From Streptomyces hoynatensis (GTDB lineage: Bacteria > Actinomycetota > Actinomycetes > Streptomycetales > Streptomycetaceae), in the NCBI RefSeq assembly GCF_003626535.1, contig NZ_RBAL01000003.1, forward strand, positions 62,001-126,000: a stretch of DNA of 64,000 nucleotides, read 5' to 3'. Positions 14,585 to 23,926 of this stretch are shown piece after piece (the stretch's first letter is position 1; every line of letters starts with the position of its first letter). The notes beneath the pieces are model-generated. The model saw only the letters and a list, made by a program, of their open reading frames with translations. It searched no databases and was not told where the DNA came from. Position numbers and translations under genes: made by a program.

Positions 14585-16723
14585 GTGGGTGACAACGGCC
14601 CGATGGGCGGTTCCGAGCGCGCCGGGCGCGAGGGCGAGCAGCTGGCGCTCGTCGGGCAGGCCGCGCGCACCGCTCCCAGGGCCAGGCCCAGGACCTGGCG
14701 GAACGCGCCGCTCGCCGAGCGCCTTCCGGTGGCCAGGGTTCTGGTCGACAAGGGCCTCGTCCACCTGGACCGGCTCTTCGACTACGCCGTTCCCGCGGCG
14801 ATGGACGCCGAGGCCAGGCCGGGGGTCAGGGTCAGGGTCAGGTTCGGCGCGGGGCAGCGCGACGGCCGCCGCGAGGGCGGCAGGCTGATCAACGGCTTCG
14901 TGGTGGAGCGCCGCGCCGACAGCGACTTCCCCGGGGTCCTCGCCCCGCTCGCCCAGGTCCTCTCCACCGAACCGGTGCTCTCGCCCGGCCTGTTGCGGCT
15001 GTGCCGTGCCGTGGCCGACCGCTACGCCGGGGCCCTGGCCGACGTCGTGCAGCTGGCCGTGCCGCCGCGGATGGCCCGCGCCGAGCGGCAGCCCTCGCCG
15101 CCCGCCCCGCCCCCGCCCGCCCCGCCCGGGCCGGGCGGCTGGAGCCGGTACCCGAGCGGCCCCGCCTACCTGGCCGCCCTCGCGCGCGGCGAGGCGCCCC
15201 GCGCGGTGTGGACGGCCCTGCCGGGACCGCACTGGCCGGACGAGCTGGCCCGCGCGCTGGCCACCGCGCTCGCGGCGGGCCGCGGCGCCCTCGCGGTGCT
15301 GCCCGACGGCCGCGCGGCCGCCCGCGCCGACGCCGCCCTCACCGCGCTGCTCGGCCCCGGCCACCACGTCCTGCTCACCGCCGACGCGGGCCCGGAGGCC
15401 AGGTACCGGCGCTGGCTCGCGGTCAGCCGGGGCGCCGTGCGGTGCGTGGTCGGCACCCGGGCCGCGATGTTCGCCCCCGTCGCCCGGCTCGGCCTGGTGG
15501 CGCTGTGGGACGACGGGGACGCCGCGCACCACGACGACCGCGCGCCGCAGCCGCACGCCCGCGAGGTGCTGGCGCTGCGGGCCGTGCAGGAGGGGGCCGC
15601 GGCGCTCTTCGGCGGCCTCTCCCGCAGCGCCGAGTCCGCCCGGCTGGTCGAGACCGGCTGGGCGGGGGAACTCGCCGCCGCCAGGGAGGCCGTGCGCGCC
15701 GCCGCGCCCCTGGTGCGCACCGTCGGCGACGGCGACCAGGCCCGCGATCCGGCCGCCAGGGCGGCGCGGCTGCCCACCCTCGCCTGGCAGGCGGTGCGGG
15801 AGGGGCTCGCCCGCGGCCCGGTCCTGGTGCAGGTGCCGCGCCGCGGCTACGTGCCGCGGCTGGCCTGCGCCCGCTGCCGCACCCCGGCCAGGTGCGCCCA
15901 CTGCCACGGGCCGCTGGCCGCGGTGGGCGCCGCGGAGGTGCTGCGTTGCGCCTGGTGCGGCCAGGACGCCCCGGGCTGGCACTGCGCGGAGTGCGGCGGG
16001 GCCCGGCTGCGCGCCGTGGTGGTCGGCGCGCGGCGCACCGCCGAGGAACTGGGCCGGGCCTTTCCCGCCGTGCAGGTGCGCACCTCGGGCCGCGACCACG
16101 TGCTCGGCGCCGTGCCCGACCGGCCCGCGCTCGTCGTCAGCACCCCAGGCGCCGAGCCCGTTCCCGAGGGGCCCGGCTATGCGGCGGCGCTGCTGCTCGA
16201 CGGCTGGGCGCTGCTCGGCAGGCCCGACCTGCGGGCCGGCGAGGAGGCGCTGCGCTGCTGGCTGAACGCGGCGGCGCTGGTCCGCCCGCAGGCCGAGGGC
16301 GGCACGGTGGTCGTGCTGGGCGAGCCCACCGAGCGGGCCGTGCAGTCCCTGGTGCGCTGGGACCCGGCCGGGCACGCCCGCCGCGAGCTGGCCGACCGAT
16401 CCTTCCTCGGCTTCCCGCCGGTCGCGCGGATGGCCGCGGTCAGCGGCAGCCCCGAGGCCGTGGCCGGGCTGCTTGGTTCGCTGCGGCTGCCCGCCTCGGC
16501 CGAGGTGCTCGGCCCGGTGCCGCTGCCGGTCGCCGAGCCGGGCCGCCCGCGGCGCCCGGGCGACCCGCCGGCGGGGGAGCGGTGGGAGCGGGCCCTGATC
16601 CGGGTGCCGCCCGGCCACGGCGCGGAACTGGCGGCGGCCCTGAAGTCGGCGCAGGCCGGGCGCCTGGCCCGCCGCGAGGGCCCACCGGTCAGGATCCGGG
16701 TGGACCCCCAGGACATCGGCTGA
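14585..16723 (+). CDS. priA: Primosomal protein N' (PriA), helicase motifs lost
   Basis: 712 residues. Family role is recognition of stalled forks and primosome assembly. The N-terminal 3' DNA-binding domain (about 35-160, VARVLVDKGLVHLDRLFDYAVP, RVRVRFGAGQR) and the zinc-binding region with paired Cys (CARC, CAHCHGP, CAWCG, CAEC at about 425-475) are intact. The Walker A motif is absent and the Walker B position reads LWDDGDAAHHD, so ATP hydrolysis is not expected. Such helicase-less PriA is the rule in actinobacteria. GTG 14585 follows the metK terminator. Confidence 0.9.
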   Translation: MGDNGPMGGSERAGREGEQLALVGQAARTAPRARPRTWRNAPLAERLPVARVLVDKGLVHLDRLFDYAVPAAMDAEARPGVRVRVRFGAGQRDGRREGGRLINGFVVERRADSDFPGVLAPLAQVLSTEPVLSPGLLRLCRAVADRYAGALADVVQLAVPPRMARAERQPSPPAPPPPAPPGPGGWSRYPSGPAYLAALARGEAPRAVWTALPGPHWPDELARALATALAAGRGALAVLPDGRAAARADAALTALLGPGHHVLLTADAGPEARYRRWLAVSRGAVRCVVGTRAAMFAPVARLGLVALWDDGDAAHHDDRAPQPHAREVLALRAVQEGAAALFGGLSRSAESARLVETGWAGELAAAREAVRAAAPLVRTVGDGDQARDPAARAARLPTLAWQAVREGLARGPVLVQVPRRGYVPRLACARCRTPARCAHCHGPLAAVGAAEVLRCAWCGQDAPGWHCAECGGARLRAVVVGARRTAEELGRAFPAVQVRTSGRDHVLGAVPDRPALVVSTPGAEPVPEGPGYAAALLLDGWALLGRPDLRAGEEALRCWLNAAALVRPQAEGGTVVVLGEPTERAVQSLVRWDPAGHARRELADRSFLGFPPVARMAAVSGSPEAVAGLLGSLRLPASAEVLGPVPLPVAEPGRPRRPGDPPAGERWERALIRVPPGHGAELAAALKSAQAGRLARREGPPVRIRVDPQDIG

Positions 16724-16792
16724 GGACGGCCGCCCCGGCCCGGGCCCGTGCCGCCCGGCCCGGCGCGGCCGCGCCCGCGCAGCCGGCGGGCC

Positions 16793-17311
<519 letters not shown>

Positions 17312-17518
17312 TCAAGGAATCGGGCCTGAACACGGCCCGTTGGGGTCAATCTGCCTTGACCAACGCCTCACCCGGGGCCTGGGTCACGGTATCGGAGCGC
17401 ATCGTCAACTCGGCGGAGCGCGCGGGCTTTCCGTACGCCCCTGGCGAGGGCGCCCCGCCGCGGCCCCCTAGACTGGCAGGCCACCCGTCCGCTCCGCCCG
17501 AGAGGTCGCACGCGCACG

Positions 17519-18451
17519 ATGAAGCTGGTCTTCGCAGGCACTCCCGAGGTCGCCGTTCCCGCGCTCGACGCGCTGATCGCTTCCGGGCGGCACGAGGTCG
17601 CCGGCGTCGTCACCAGGCCCGACGCGCCCGCGGGCCGCGGGCGCCGGGTGGTCGCGAGCCCGGTGGCCGAGCGCGCCCGCGAGGCGGGCATCGAGGTCCT
17701 GCAGCCCGCCCGCCCCCGCGAGCCGGCGTTCCTCGACCGGCTGCGGGAGATCGGCCCCGACTGCTGCCCCGTGGTCGCCTACGGCGCCCTGCTGCCCAAG
17801 CCGGCGCTCGACATCCCGCGGCACGGCTGGGTCAACCTGCACTTCTCCCTGCTGCCCGCCTGGCGCGGCGCCGCCCCCGTGCAGCACGCGCTGCTCGCCG
17901 GGGACGACGTCACCGGCGCCACCACCTTCCGGATCGAGGAGGGCCTGGACTCCGGCCCGACGTACGGCGTGATCACCGAGGAGATCCGGCCGAAGGACAC
18001 CAGCGGGGACCTGCTGACGCGGCTCGCCCTGGCCGGCGCCGGGCTGCTCCTGGCCACCATGGACGGGATCGAGGACGGCTCGCTGCGCGCGGTGCCGCAG
18101 CCGGCCGAGGGCGTCACCACGGCCCCGAAGCTGACCGTCGAGGACGCGGCCGTCGACTGGTCGGCGCCCGCGCTGCGGATCGACCGGCAGGTGCGGGCCT
18201 GCACCCCCGCGCCCGGGGCGTGGACGACCTTCCGCGGCGAGCGGCTGAAGCTGCGTCAGGTGACGCCCGCGCCCGACCTCGACGGGCTGGCCCCGGGCGA
18301 GCCGGCCGTGGGCAAGCGGGCCGTGCACGTGGGCACCGGCTCGCACGCGGTGGAGCTGGAGTGGGTGCAGCCGCCGGGCAAGAAGCCGATGCGCGCGGCC
18401 GATTGGGCCCGCGGCGCCCGCGTCACCTCCGCCGACCGCCTGGGCGGCTAG
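17519..18451 (+). CDS. fmt: Methionyl-tRNA formyltransferase
   Basis: 310 residues. Formylates initiator Met-tRNA using 10-formyl-THF. Starts [18 protein letters not shown]; the active-site segment [21 protein letters not shown] and the LDSGPTYG loop with catalytic Asp are present, with a C-terminal OB-like tRNA-binding domain from about 205. ATG 17519. TAGACT at 17468-17473 could be the -10 of its promoter. In many genomes rsmB comes next; here a 6-kb aromatic catabolism module intervenes. Confidence 0.97.
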   Translation: MKLVFAGTPEVAVPALDALIASGRHEVAGVVTRPDAPAGRGRRVVASPVAERAREAGIEVLQPARPREPAFLDRLREIGPDCCPVVAYGALLPKPALDIPRHGWVNLHFSLLPAWRGAAPVQHALLAGDDVTGATTFRIEEGLDSGPTYGVITEEIRPKDTSGDLLTRLALAGAGLLLATMDGIEDGSLRAVPQPAEGVTTAPKLTVEDAAVDWSAPALRIDRQVRACTPAPGAWTTFRGERLKLRQVTPAPDLDGLAPGEPAVGKRAVHVGTGSHAVELEWVQPPGKKPMRAADWARGARVTSADRLGG

Positions 18452-18493
18452 GCCGCCCGGCTGCCCCGGCGCGCCCTTCCGCCGCCCGGCGCC

Positions 18494-19867
18494 TCAGGCG
18501 AGCGGGGGCGTGCCGAGGCCGGGGGAGCCCGGGGGAGCGGCGGGGGCCGTCCTCGCGGGAGGCGGGCCGGCCGGGCCGCCGGCCCGCGGCAGCCGGGGCA
18601 CGAAGGCGATCATCACCGCGCCCAGCAGGCCGGCCGCGGCGAACACGCCGAATCCCCAGGTCGACATGTCGGCATCCACCAGCACCCCGCCGAGCCAGGG
18701 GCCGAAGACCGCGCCGAACCGGCCCATCCCGGAGACCCAGCCCAGCGCGGTGGCCCGGTCCTCCTGCGGGTAGTACGAGCCGGTGCTCGAGTAGATGAGC
18801 GTCTGGGCGCTGAAGAGCCAGCCGCCGGTCACGAAGACGAGCGCGTAGGTCAGCCCCAGCGGCATGTGCACGGCCAGCAGGCCGACGCCGCCCGCGGTCA
18901 GCGCGAACCAGGCGATGGCCACCGGCCGGGAGCCGAAGCCGTCGGCGAGCCGCCCGGCGACCAGCATGCCCACGATGCCGCCGATGTTGATCACGAGCAC
19001 GAAGCTGATCGAGGAGCCGAGGTGGTAGCCGTTGTCGCGCATCATCGTGGGCAGCCAGGTGCTCATGCCGTAGACGAGCAGCAGGCCGGCGAAGGAGGCG
19101 ATCCAGAAGAGCAGGGTCGTGGTCCGGACCGCGGGCGTGAACAGGGCGCGCAGGCTGCCGCCCCTGCCCGCGTCCGGCTCGGGCGTGAAGTGGCCGAGCG
19201 GGACGCCGTGCCGGCCGGCGAGGGCCTGGGCCTCGGCGGTGCGGCCCCTGGCGAGCAGGTAGGTCACGGACTCGGGCAGCATGAGGGCGATCACCGGGAC
19301 CGCAAGCAGGAGCGGCAGCGCCCCCAGCCAGTACACCGAGCGCCAGCCGAGCGCGTCCACGACCGACATCGCCAGGGCTCCCGCGACGGCGCCGCCCGCC
19401 TGATGTGCCGTCATCACCAGGGTGACGGCCAGGTGCCTGCGCCCGGGCGGGGCGTACTCCATGACCAGGGCGATGGCGGTGGGCAGCAGGCCCCCGAGGC
19501 CGACGCCCGCGACCAGCCTGGCGGCGCCGAACTGGGCGACGGTCTGGGCCATGGCGCAGGCGGCGGAGCCGAGCGAGAAGATCACCACCCCGGAGAGGAC
19601 GATCTTCCTGCGTCCCGTCCGGTCGGTGATCAGGCCGGACCCGAGGGCGCCCAGGAGCATGCCCAGCGTGGTGAGGCTGCCGATGTCGCCGCCGTCCGAG
19701 GGGTCGAGGGCGAGGCTCTTGTCGTCCAGCAGGCCCGGCAGGGTCGCGCCGTAGACGAACAGGTCGAGTCCGTCGAGAAGGACGACGAACCAGCACAGGG
19801 CGGTCACGCGGAACGCCAGGCGGCGCACGGGGTCGGCGGCCGGGCCGCGCGGTGTGTCTGAGGACAT
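18494..19867 (-). CDS. MFS aromatic acid:H+ symporter (AAHS family, GalT/PcaK-like)
   Basis: 457 residues, 12 predicted membrane spans. The first helix carries the AAHS signature VVLLDGLDLFVYGATLP with membrane Asp residues, and loop 2-3 the MFS motif GLITDRTGRRK; the second half repeats GRLADGFGSRP. AAHS carriers import protocatechuate, gallate, vanillate or similar acids with protons. ATG 19867 is chosen because GGGACGAGG lies just before it; the frame is open 51 bases further. It diverges from the galB-like gene across the promoter/operator region at 19954-20021, so it is likely co-regulated as the uptake step of this module. Confidence 0.85.
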   Translation of the reverse strand: MSSDTPRGPAADPVRRLAFRVTALCWFVVLLDGLDLFVYGATLPGLLDDKSLALDPSDGGDIGSLTTLGMLLGALGSGLITDRTGRRKIVLSGVVIFSLGSAACAMAQTVAQFGAARLVAGVGLGGLLPTAIALVMEYAPPGRRHLAVTLVMTAHQAGGAVAGALAMSVVDALGWRSVYWLGALPLLLAVPVIALMLPESVTYLLARGRTAEAQALAGRHGVPLGHFTPEPDAGRGGSLRALFTPAVRTTTLLFWIASFAGLLLVYGMSTWLPTMMRDNGYHLGSSISFVLVINIGGIVGMLVAGRLADGFGSRPVAIAWFALTAGGVGLLAVHMPLGLTYALVFVTGGWLFSAQTLIYSSTGSYYPQEDRATALGWVSGMGRFGAVFGPWLGGVLVDADMSTWGFGVFAAAGLLGAVMIAFVPRLPRAGGPAGPPPARTAPAAPPGSPGLGTPPLA

Positions 19868-19953
19868 CCTCGTCCCTTTCGTCCGGGGGGGCGCGGTGGG
19901 GGATCTCGGGGAGGGCACAGACGGTACGGCGGCGCCGGAATGCGCGACAAGAG

Positions 19954-19975
19954 TTTCGACGGAATCTCATCGAAA
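19954..19975. promoter_or_regulatory. Inverted repeat in the transporter/galB divergent gap
   Basis: TTTCGA and TCGAAA separated by 10 bp. It lies 13 bp before the stronger ATTGT-TG-ACAAT palindrome and nearer to the transporter gene, so it could serve the minus-strand promoter. Only base symmetry supports it. Confidence 0.3.
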
Positions 19976-19987
19976 GTCGCCGAATAA

Positions 19988-20021
19988 ATTGTTGACAATC
20001 TTGTCGGGTGCATCCCAGGAT
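19988..20021 (+). promoter_or_regulatory. Promoter with overlapping palindromic operator for the aromatic module
   Basis: TTGACA (19992-19997) and CAGGAT (20016-20021) are 18 bp apart, a good housekeeping promoter for this GC range. The -35 box is embedded in the palindrome ATTGTTGACAAT (19988-19999), with 5-bp arms around TG. GntR regulators of the FCD group commonly bind short TnGT..ACnA palindromes, and an FCD regulator is encoded at the end of this module, so steric repression is a reasonable inference. Confidence 0.6.
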
Positions 20022-20051
20022 GGGCAGCGCGTCACAGACGAGGAGAAGCGA

Positions 20052-20798
20052 ATGTCGCAAGCCGCAACGGAACGCCCGGGCAGCCTGCTCGTGGTCAGCG
20101 CCCACGCCGGAGACTTCGTGTGGCGGGCCGGCGGCGCGCTCGCCCTCGCCGCGGAGCGCGGCGAGCGGGCGACGGTCGTCTGCCTGAGCTTCGGCGAGCG
20201 CGGGGAGTCGGCGCGCGCCTGGCGGGAGGGCAGGACCCTGGAGGAGATCAAGGCGCTGCGCAGGGCGGAGGCGGAACAGGCCGCCGCCGCCCTCGGCGCC
20301 GAGGTGCGCTTCCTCGACGCGGGCGACTACCCGCTGCGCGAGTCCCAGGAGCTGGTCGACCGGCTGGTGCGGATCCACCGCGAGCTGGCGCCCACCGCCG
20401 TCCTCACCCACACCCTGTCCGACCCCTACAACGGCGACCACGCCGCCGCCGCCCGGATGGCCCTCCAGGCCCGGGTGCTGGCCCAGGCCGCGGGGTACGA
20501 CGCCCCAGGGGAGCCGCTGGGCGCGCCGCCGGTGTTCCTGTTCGAGCCGCACCAGCCCGAGCAGTGCGACTTCCGCCCCGACGTGCTGCTCGACATCACC
20601 CCCGTCTTCGCCCGCAAGCGCAAGGCCATGGAGTGCCTGCCGGCCCAGCGGCACCTGTGGGACTACTACACCGACCTGGCCAAGCGCAGGGGCGTGCAGC
20701 TCAGGCGCAACGCCGGACCCAACCTCGGCCTGCCGCACGACACCAGGGGCGAGGCGTACGCCCGGGTCTTCCCCCAGGTCACCGGGGTGCTGTCGTGA
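20052..20798 (+). CDS. galB: 4-oxalomesaconate hydratase, PIG-L fold (GalB-like)
   Basis: 248 residues. PIG-L/LmbE superfamily metal-binding protein. The usual HPDDE motif is replaced by HAGDFVWRAGG (His18, Asp21), the variant I associate with Pseudomonas GalB, and the second metal site is in NGDHAAAARM (about residues 127-136). GalB hydrates the enol form of 4-oxalomesaconate to 4-carboxy-4-hydroxy-2-oxoadipate. ATG 20052 is preceded by GAGGAGAAG. Its stop overlaps the aldolase start (GTGA). The fold is certain; the hydratase assignment rests on the variant motif plus galC and galD beside it. Confidence 0.82.
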   Translation: MSQAATERPGSLLVVSAHAGDFVWRAGGALALAAERGERATVVCLSFGERGESARAWREGRTLEEIKALRRAEAEQAAAALGAEVRFLDAGDYPLRESQELVDRLVRIHRELAPTAVLTHTLSDPYNGDHAAAARMALQARVLAQAAGYDAPGEPLGAPPVFLFEPHQPEQCDFRPDVLLDITPVFARKRKAMECLPAQRHLWDYYTDLAKRRGVQLRRNAGPNLGLPHDTRGEAYARVFPQVTGVLS

Positions 20799-21517
20799 GG
20801 CCCGTCATCGTCACCGACCCGCCGCGCGCCGGGGCCGGGGAGGTGGCGGCCCTGGCCGGGATGGGCGTGGCCACCGTCCACGAGGCGCTGGGCCGCACCG
20901 GCTACCTCGGCCCGGGGCTGCGGCCCGTCCAGGAGGGCGCGCGGATCGCCGGCACGGCCGTGACGGCGCTGTGCTGGCCCGGGGACAACCTGATGATCCA
21001 CGCCGCCGTCGAGCAGTGCGGCCCGGGGGACGTCCTCGTGGTGACCACCACCTCGCCCTCCCGCGACGGCCTGTTCGGCGAGCTGTTCGCCACCGCCCTG
21101 CGGCACCGCGGCGTGCGGGGCGCGGTCCTCGACGCGGGCGTGCGCGACGTCGCCGCACTGCGCGCGATGGGCTTCCCCGTCTGGTCGGCCGCGGTCAGCG
21201 CCCAGGGCACCGTGAAGGCGACCGCGGGCGCGGTGAACGTGCCCCTCGCGATCGGCGGGCGGACGATCCACCCCGGCGACGTGATCCTGGCCGACGACGA
21301 CGGGGTGATGTGCGTCCCGCGCACGGCGGCCGCCGCCGCGGTGACCGCGGGACGCGCCCGCCTCGCCAGGGAGGCCGCCACCCGGGAGGCGTTCGGCGCG
21401 GGCGAACTCGGCCTCGACCGGTACGGCCTGCGCCGCACCCTCGCCGACCTGGGCGTGGAGTACCTGACGGCCGCCGAGTACGCGGCGCGGCAGGCCGCGG
21501 AAGGGGAGCCGGGATGA
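20795..21517 (+). CDS. galC: 4-carboxy-4-hydroxy-2-oxoadipate aldolase / oxaloacetate decarboxylase (GalC/LigK-like, RraA fold)
   Basis: 240 residues. RraA-like class II pyruvate aldolase family. The metal and substrate motif is in RGAVLDAGVRDVAAL (Asp and Arg-Asp), followed by WSAAVSAQGTVKAT and the ILADDDGVMCVP loop, as in CHA aldolases. The reaction splits CHA to pyruvate and oxaloacetate and can decarboxylate oxaloacetate. GTG 20795 overlaps the galB stop as GTGA, and the stop overlaps galD as ATGA, so the three are translationally coupled. RraA-type RNase E inhibitor is excluded by context and length. Confidence 0.85.
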   Translation: MRPVIVTDPPRAGAGEVAALAGMGVATVHEALGRTGYLGPGLRPVQEGARIAGTAVTALCWPGDNLMIHAAVEQCGPGDVLVVTTTSPSRDGLFGELFATALRHRGVRGAVLDAGVRDVAALRAMGFPVWSAAVSAQGTVKATAGAVNVPLAIGGRTIHPGDVILADDDGVMCVPRTAAAAAVTAGRARLAREAATREAFGAGELGLDRYGLRRTLADLGVEYLTAAEYAARQAAEGEPG

Positions 21518-22644
21518 GCGGCGTGCGGTGCATGCTGATGCGGGGCGGCACCTCCAAGGGCGCGTACTTCCTCGGCGCCGACCTCCCGGCCGACCCGGCG
21601 GAACGCGACGGCCTGCTGCTGCGCCTCATGGGCACGCCCGACCCGCGGCAGATCGACGGCCTCGGCGGGGCCCACCCGCTCACCAGCAAGGTGGCCGTGG
21701 TGTGGCCGGGCGGCGGGCCCGACCGGGACGTGGACTACCTCTTCCTCCAGGTCGGGGTCGGCGAGCCCACCGTCTCCGACCGGCAGACCTGCGGCAACCT
21801 CCTTGCCGGAGTGGGGCAGTTCGCCGTCGAGCGCGGCCTGGTCGCCGCCGGGCCCGAGCGCACCAGCGTGCGGATACGGCTGGTCAACACCGGCGCCACC
21901 GCCGTCTCCTCCTTCCCCACCCCGGGCGGCGAGGTGGCGTACGCGGGCCCGGCGGCCATCTCCGGCGTGCCGGGCACCGCGGCCCCGGTGGAGCTGGCCT
22001 TCGCCGGCACCGAGGGCTCGGTGTGCGGCAGCCTGCTGCCCACCGGCCGGGTGCGGGACACCGTCGAGGGCATCGAGGTCACCTGCGTGGACAACGGCAT
22101 GCCCGTGGTCGTGGCCGCGGCCGCCGACCTGGGCCTCACCGGCTACGAGCCGGTCGCGGAGCTCGCCGCGCACGCGGACCTGGCCCGCCGGGTGCAGGCC
22201 CTGCGCACCGCGGCCGGGCGCCTGATGGGGCTCGGCGAGGTCGCCGGGACCCCGGTGCCCAAGACCACGCTGGTCGCCCCGCCGCGGGAGGGCGGCGCCC
22301 TGTGCACCAGGACCTTCATCCCGCTGCGGCCACACCATTCGATCGGGGTGCTGGGCGCGGTCAGCGTCGCCACCGCCGCGCTCCTCGACGGCGCCGTCGG
22401 CCACGATGTGCTGGTCCGCCCGCCGGCCGGCGCGCCCCTGGAGATCGAGCACCCCAGCGGCAGGCTGGCCGTGGCCGTCGAGTTCGGCGATCCTGAGGGC
22501 CCCGCTCGCCCCGCGGACCCCCGGACCGGCGGCCCCGGCGACCCTGGCGGGCGGGGCGGCCCGGCGGTGCCGCGGGTGCGCAGCTCGACGGTGATCCGCA
22601 CCGCGCGGAAGCTGTTCGACGGCACCGCCTTCCCCCGCAGCTGA
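21514..22644 (+). CDS. galD: 4-oxalomesaconate tautomerase, PrpF family (GalD-like)
   Basis: 376 residues. PrpF/DiaP-epimerase-like two-domain isomerase beginning VRCMLMRGGTSKGAYFL, with SDRQTCGNLLAGVGQFAVE and VTCVDNGMPVVV, the regions holding the family's catalytic residues. GalD interconverts keto and enol forms of 4-oxalomesaconate. PrpF itself (2-methylaconitate isomerase) is the alternative, but no methylcitrate genes are nearby and the coupled galB/galC genes favour OMA. ATG 21514 overlaps galC. The C-terminus (about 325-350) has a Pro/Gly/Arg-rich insertion. Confidence 0.82.
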   Translation: MSGVRCMLMRGGTSKGAYFLGADLPADPAERDGLLLRLMGTPDPRQIDGLGGAHPLTSKVAVVWPGGGPDRDVDYLFLQVGVGEPTVSDRQTCGNLLAGVGQFAVERGLVAAGPERTSVRIRLVNTGATAVSSFPTPGGEVAYAGPAAISGVPGTAAPVELAFAGTEGSVCGSLLPTGRVRDTVEGIEVTCVDNGMPVVVAAAADLGLTGYEPVAELAAHADLARRVQALRTAAGRLMGLGEVAGTPVPKTTLVAPPREGGALCTRTFIPLRPHHSIGVLGAVSVATAALLDGAVGHDVLVRPPAGAPLEIEHPSGRLAVAVEFGDPEGPARPADPRTGGPGDPGGRGGPAVPRVRSSTVIRTARKLFDGTAFPRS

Positions 22645-22775
22645 GCCCGCCCGCACTCCCTCCCCGGCCCCGGCCTGCCACGGCGCCGCCGCCCGCCGCA
22701 TCCGCCGGATGCCCGCCGCCGTCTCGCCGGAGGTGCGCCGGCCGGGCAGGGACAGGAACCCGACAGGAGCCGAAG

Positions 22776-23753
22776 ATGCCCGAGCCCGACGCCTCGCCCC
22801 GCCACGAGATAGCCCACCTCGGGCACGTGGAACTCCTCACCCCCGAGCCGGAGAAGAGCCTGGACTTCTTCGTCCGGGTCCTCGGCCTGACCGAGAACGG
22901 CGCCGCCGGCGACTCGGTCTACCTGCGCACCTGGGACGACTACGAGCACCACAGCCTCAAGCTGACCGCCGCCGCGACCTCCGGCGTGGGCGCCACCGCC
23001 CTGCGCGCCTCGAGCGAGGCGGCGCTCAGGCGGCGGGTCGCCGCCGTCGAGCGGCGCGGGCTGGGGATCGGCTGGGCCGAGGGCGAACCGGGCCTCGGGC
23101 CCACCTACCGCTTCCGCGACCCCGACGGCCACCTGATGGAGCTCTACTGGGAGACCGAGCGCTACCGGCCGCCCGCCCACCTGCGGCCCGCCCTGAAGAA
23201 CCAGGCCCAGGCGTACCCGGGCCGCGGGGTCGGGGTGCGCAGGCTCGACCACGTCAACTACCTCGCCCGCGAGGCCGCGGCCAACGGCGGCTTCGTCTGC
23301 GAGGCCCTCGGCGGCCGGGTGACCGAGCAGATCCGGCTGGACAGCGGCGTGATCTCCGGGCAGTGGACCCACTTCGCCCAGAAGTCCTACGACCTCGTCT
23401 ACACCAACGACCGGACCGGGTCGAGCGGGCGCCTGCACCACATCGCCTTCGCCACCGACACCCGCGAGGACATCCTGCGCGCCGCCGACATCGCCCTGGA
23501 CAACGGGATCTTCATCGAGACCGGCCCGCACAAGCACGCCATCCAGCAGACGTTCTTCCTCTACGTCTACGAACCCGGCGGCAACCGCGTCGAGTTGTGC
23601 AACCCCACCGGGCGGCTGATCTTCGCCCCCGACTGGGAGACCGTCACCTGGACCGAGGCCGAGCGCGCCAAGGGCCAGGCGTGGGGCCTGAAGACGATCG
23701 AGTCCTTCCACACCCACGGCACCCCGCCGGTGCCCCCGCGCGCACCCGGGTGA
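22776..23753 (+). CDS. Type I (VOC) extradiol ring-cleavage dioxygenase, catechol 2,3-dioxygenase-like
   Basis: 325 residues with two VOC modules. The N-terminal one (HLGHVELLTPEPEKSLDFF) is non-catalytic; the C-terminal one carries the Fe(II) triad: His159 (LDHVNYL), His221/222 (RLHHIAF) and Glu273 (GGNRVEL), plus second-shell His199 (WTHF) and His254 and Tyr265, all in positions matching XylE-type enzymes. It opens a catecholic ring next to the hydroxyls using O2. ATG 22776 follows GGAG. It lies 131 bp after galD on the same strand. The natural substrate is not readable; context suggests a carboxylated substrate giving 4-oxalomesaconate. Confidence 0.85.
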   Translation: MPEPDASPRHEIAHLGHVELLTPEPEKSLDFFVRVLGLTENGAAGDSVYLRTWDDYEHHSLKLTAAATSGVGATALRASSEAALRRRVAAVERRGLGIGWAEGEPGLGPTYRFRDPDGHLMELYWETERYRPPAHLRPALKNQAQAYPGRGVGVRRLDHVNYLAREAAANGGFVCEALGGRVTEQIRLDSGVISGQWTHFAQKSYDLVYTNDRTGSSGRLHHIAFATDTREDILRAADIALDNGIFIETGPHKHAIQQTFFLYVYEPGGNRVELCNPTGRLIFAPDWETVTWTEAERAKGQAWGLKTIESFHTHGTPPVPPRAPG

Positions 23754-23926
23754 CCGCGGCAGGCGGCGGCCGGCGGCCGGATACGATACCGACGACATCC
23801 GGGGCGATCTCCGGGAGCGAGGGCCGCGCCCCCCGGAAGGCCATGCGGGGCGGCGGCCGGAAGGCGCGCGCCGCCGACCCGCGCTCGCCCGGCCCCGGCC
23901 CCGGGCCCGTGGAGGGTGAGACAGCA

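Noticed and set aside
20795..21517. RraA (RNase E activity regulator) as identity of the RraA-fold gene
   Set aside because: It is longer than RraA, carries the aldolase-type Asp and Arg-Asp motif, and is coupled to galB and galD.
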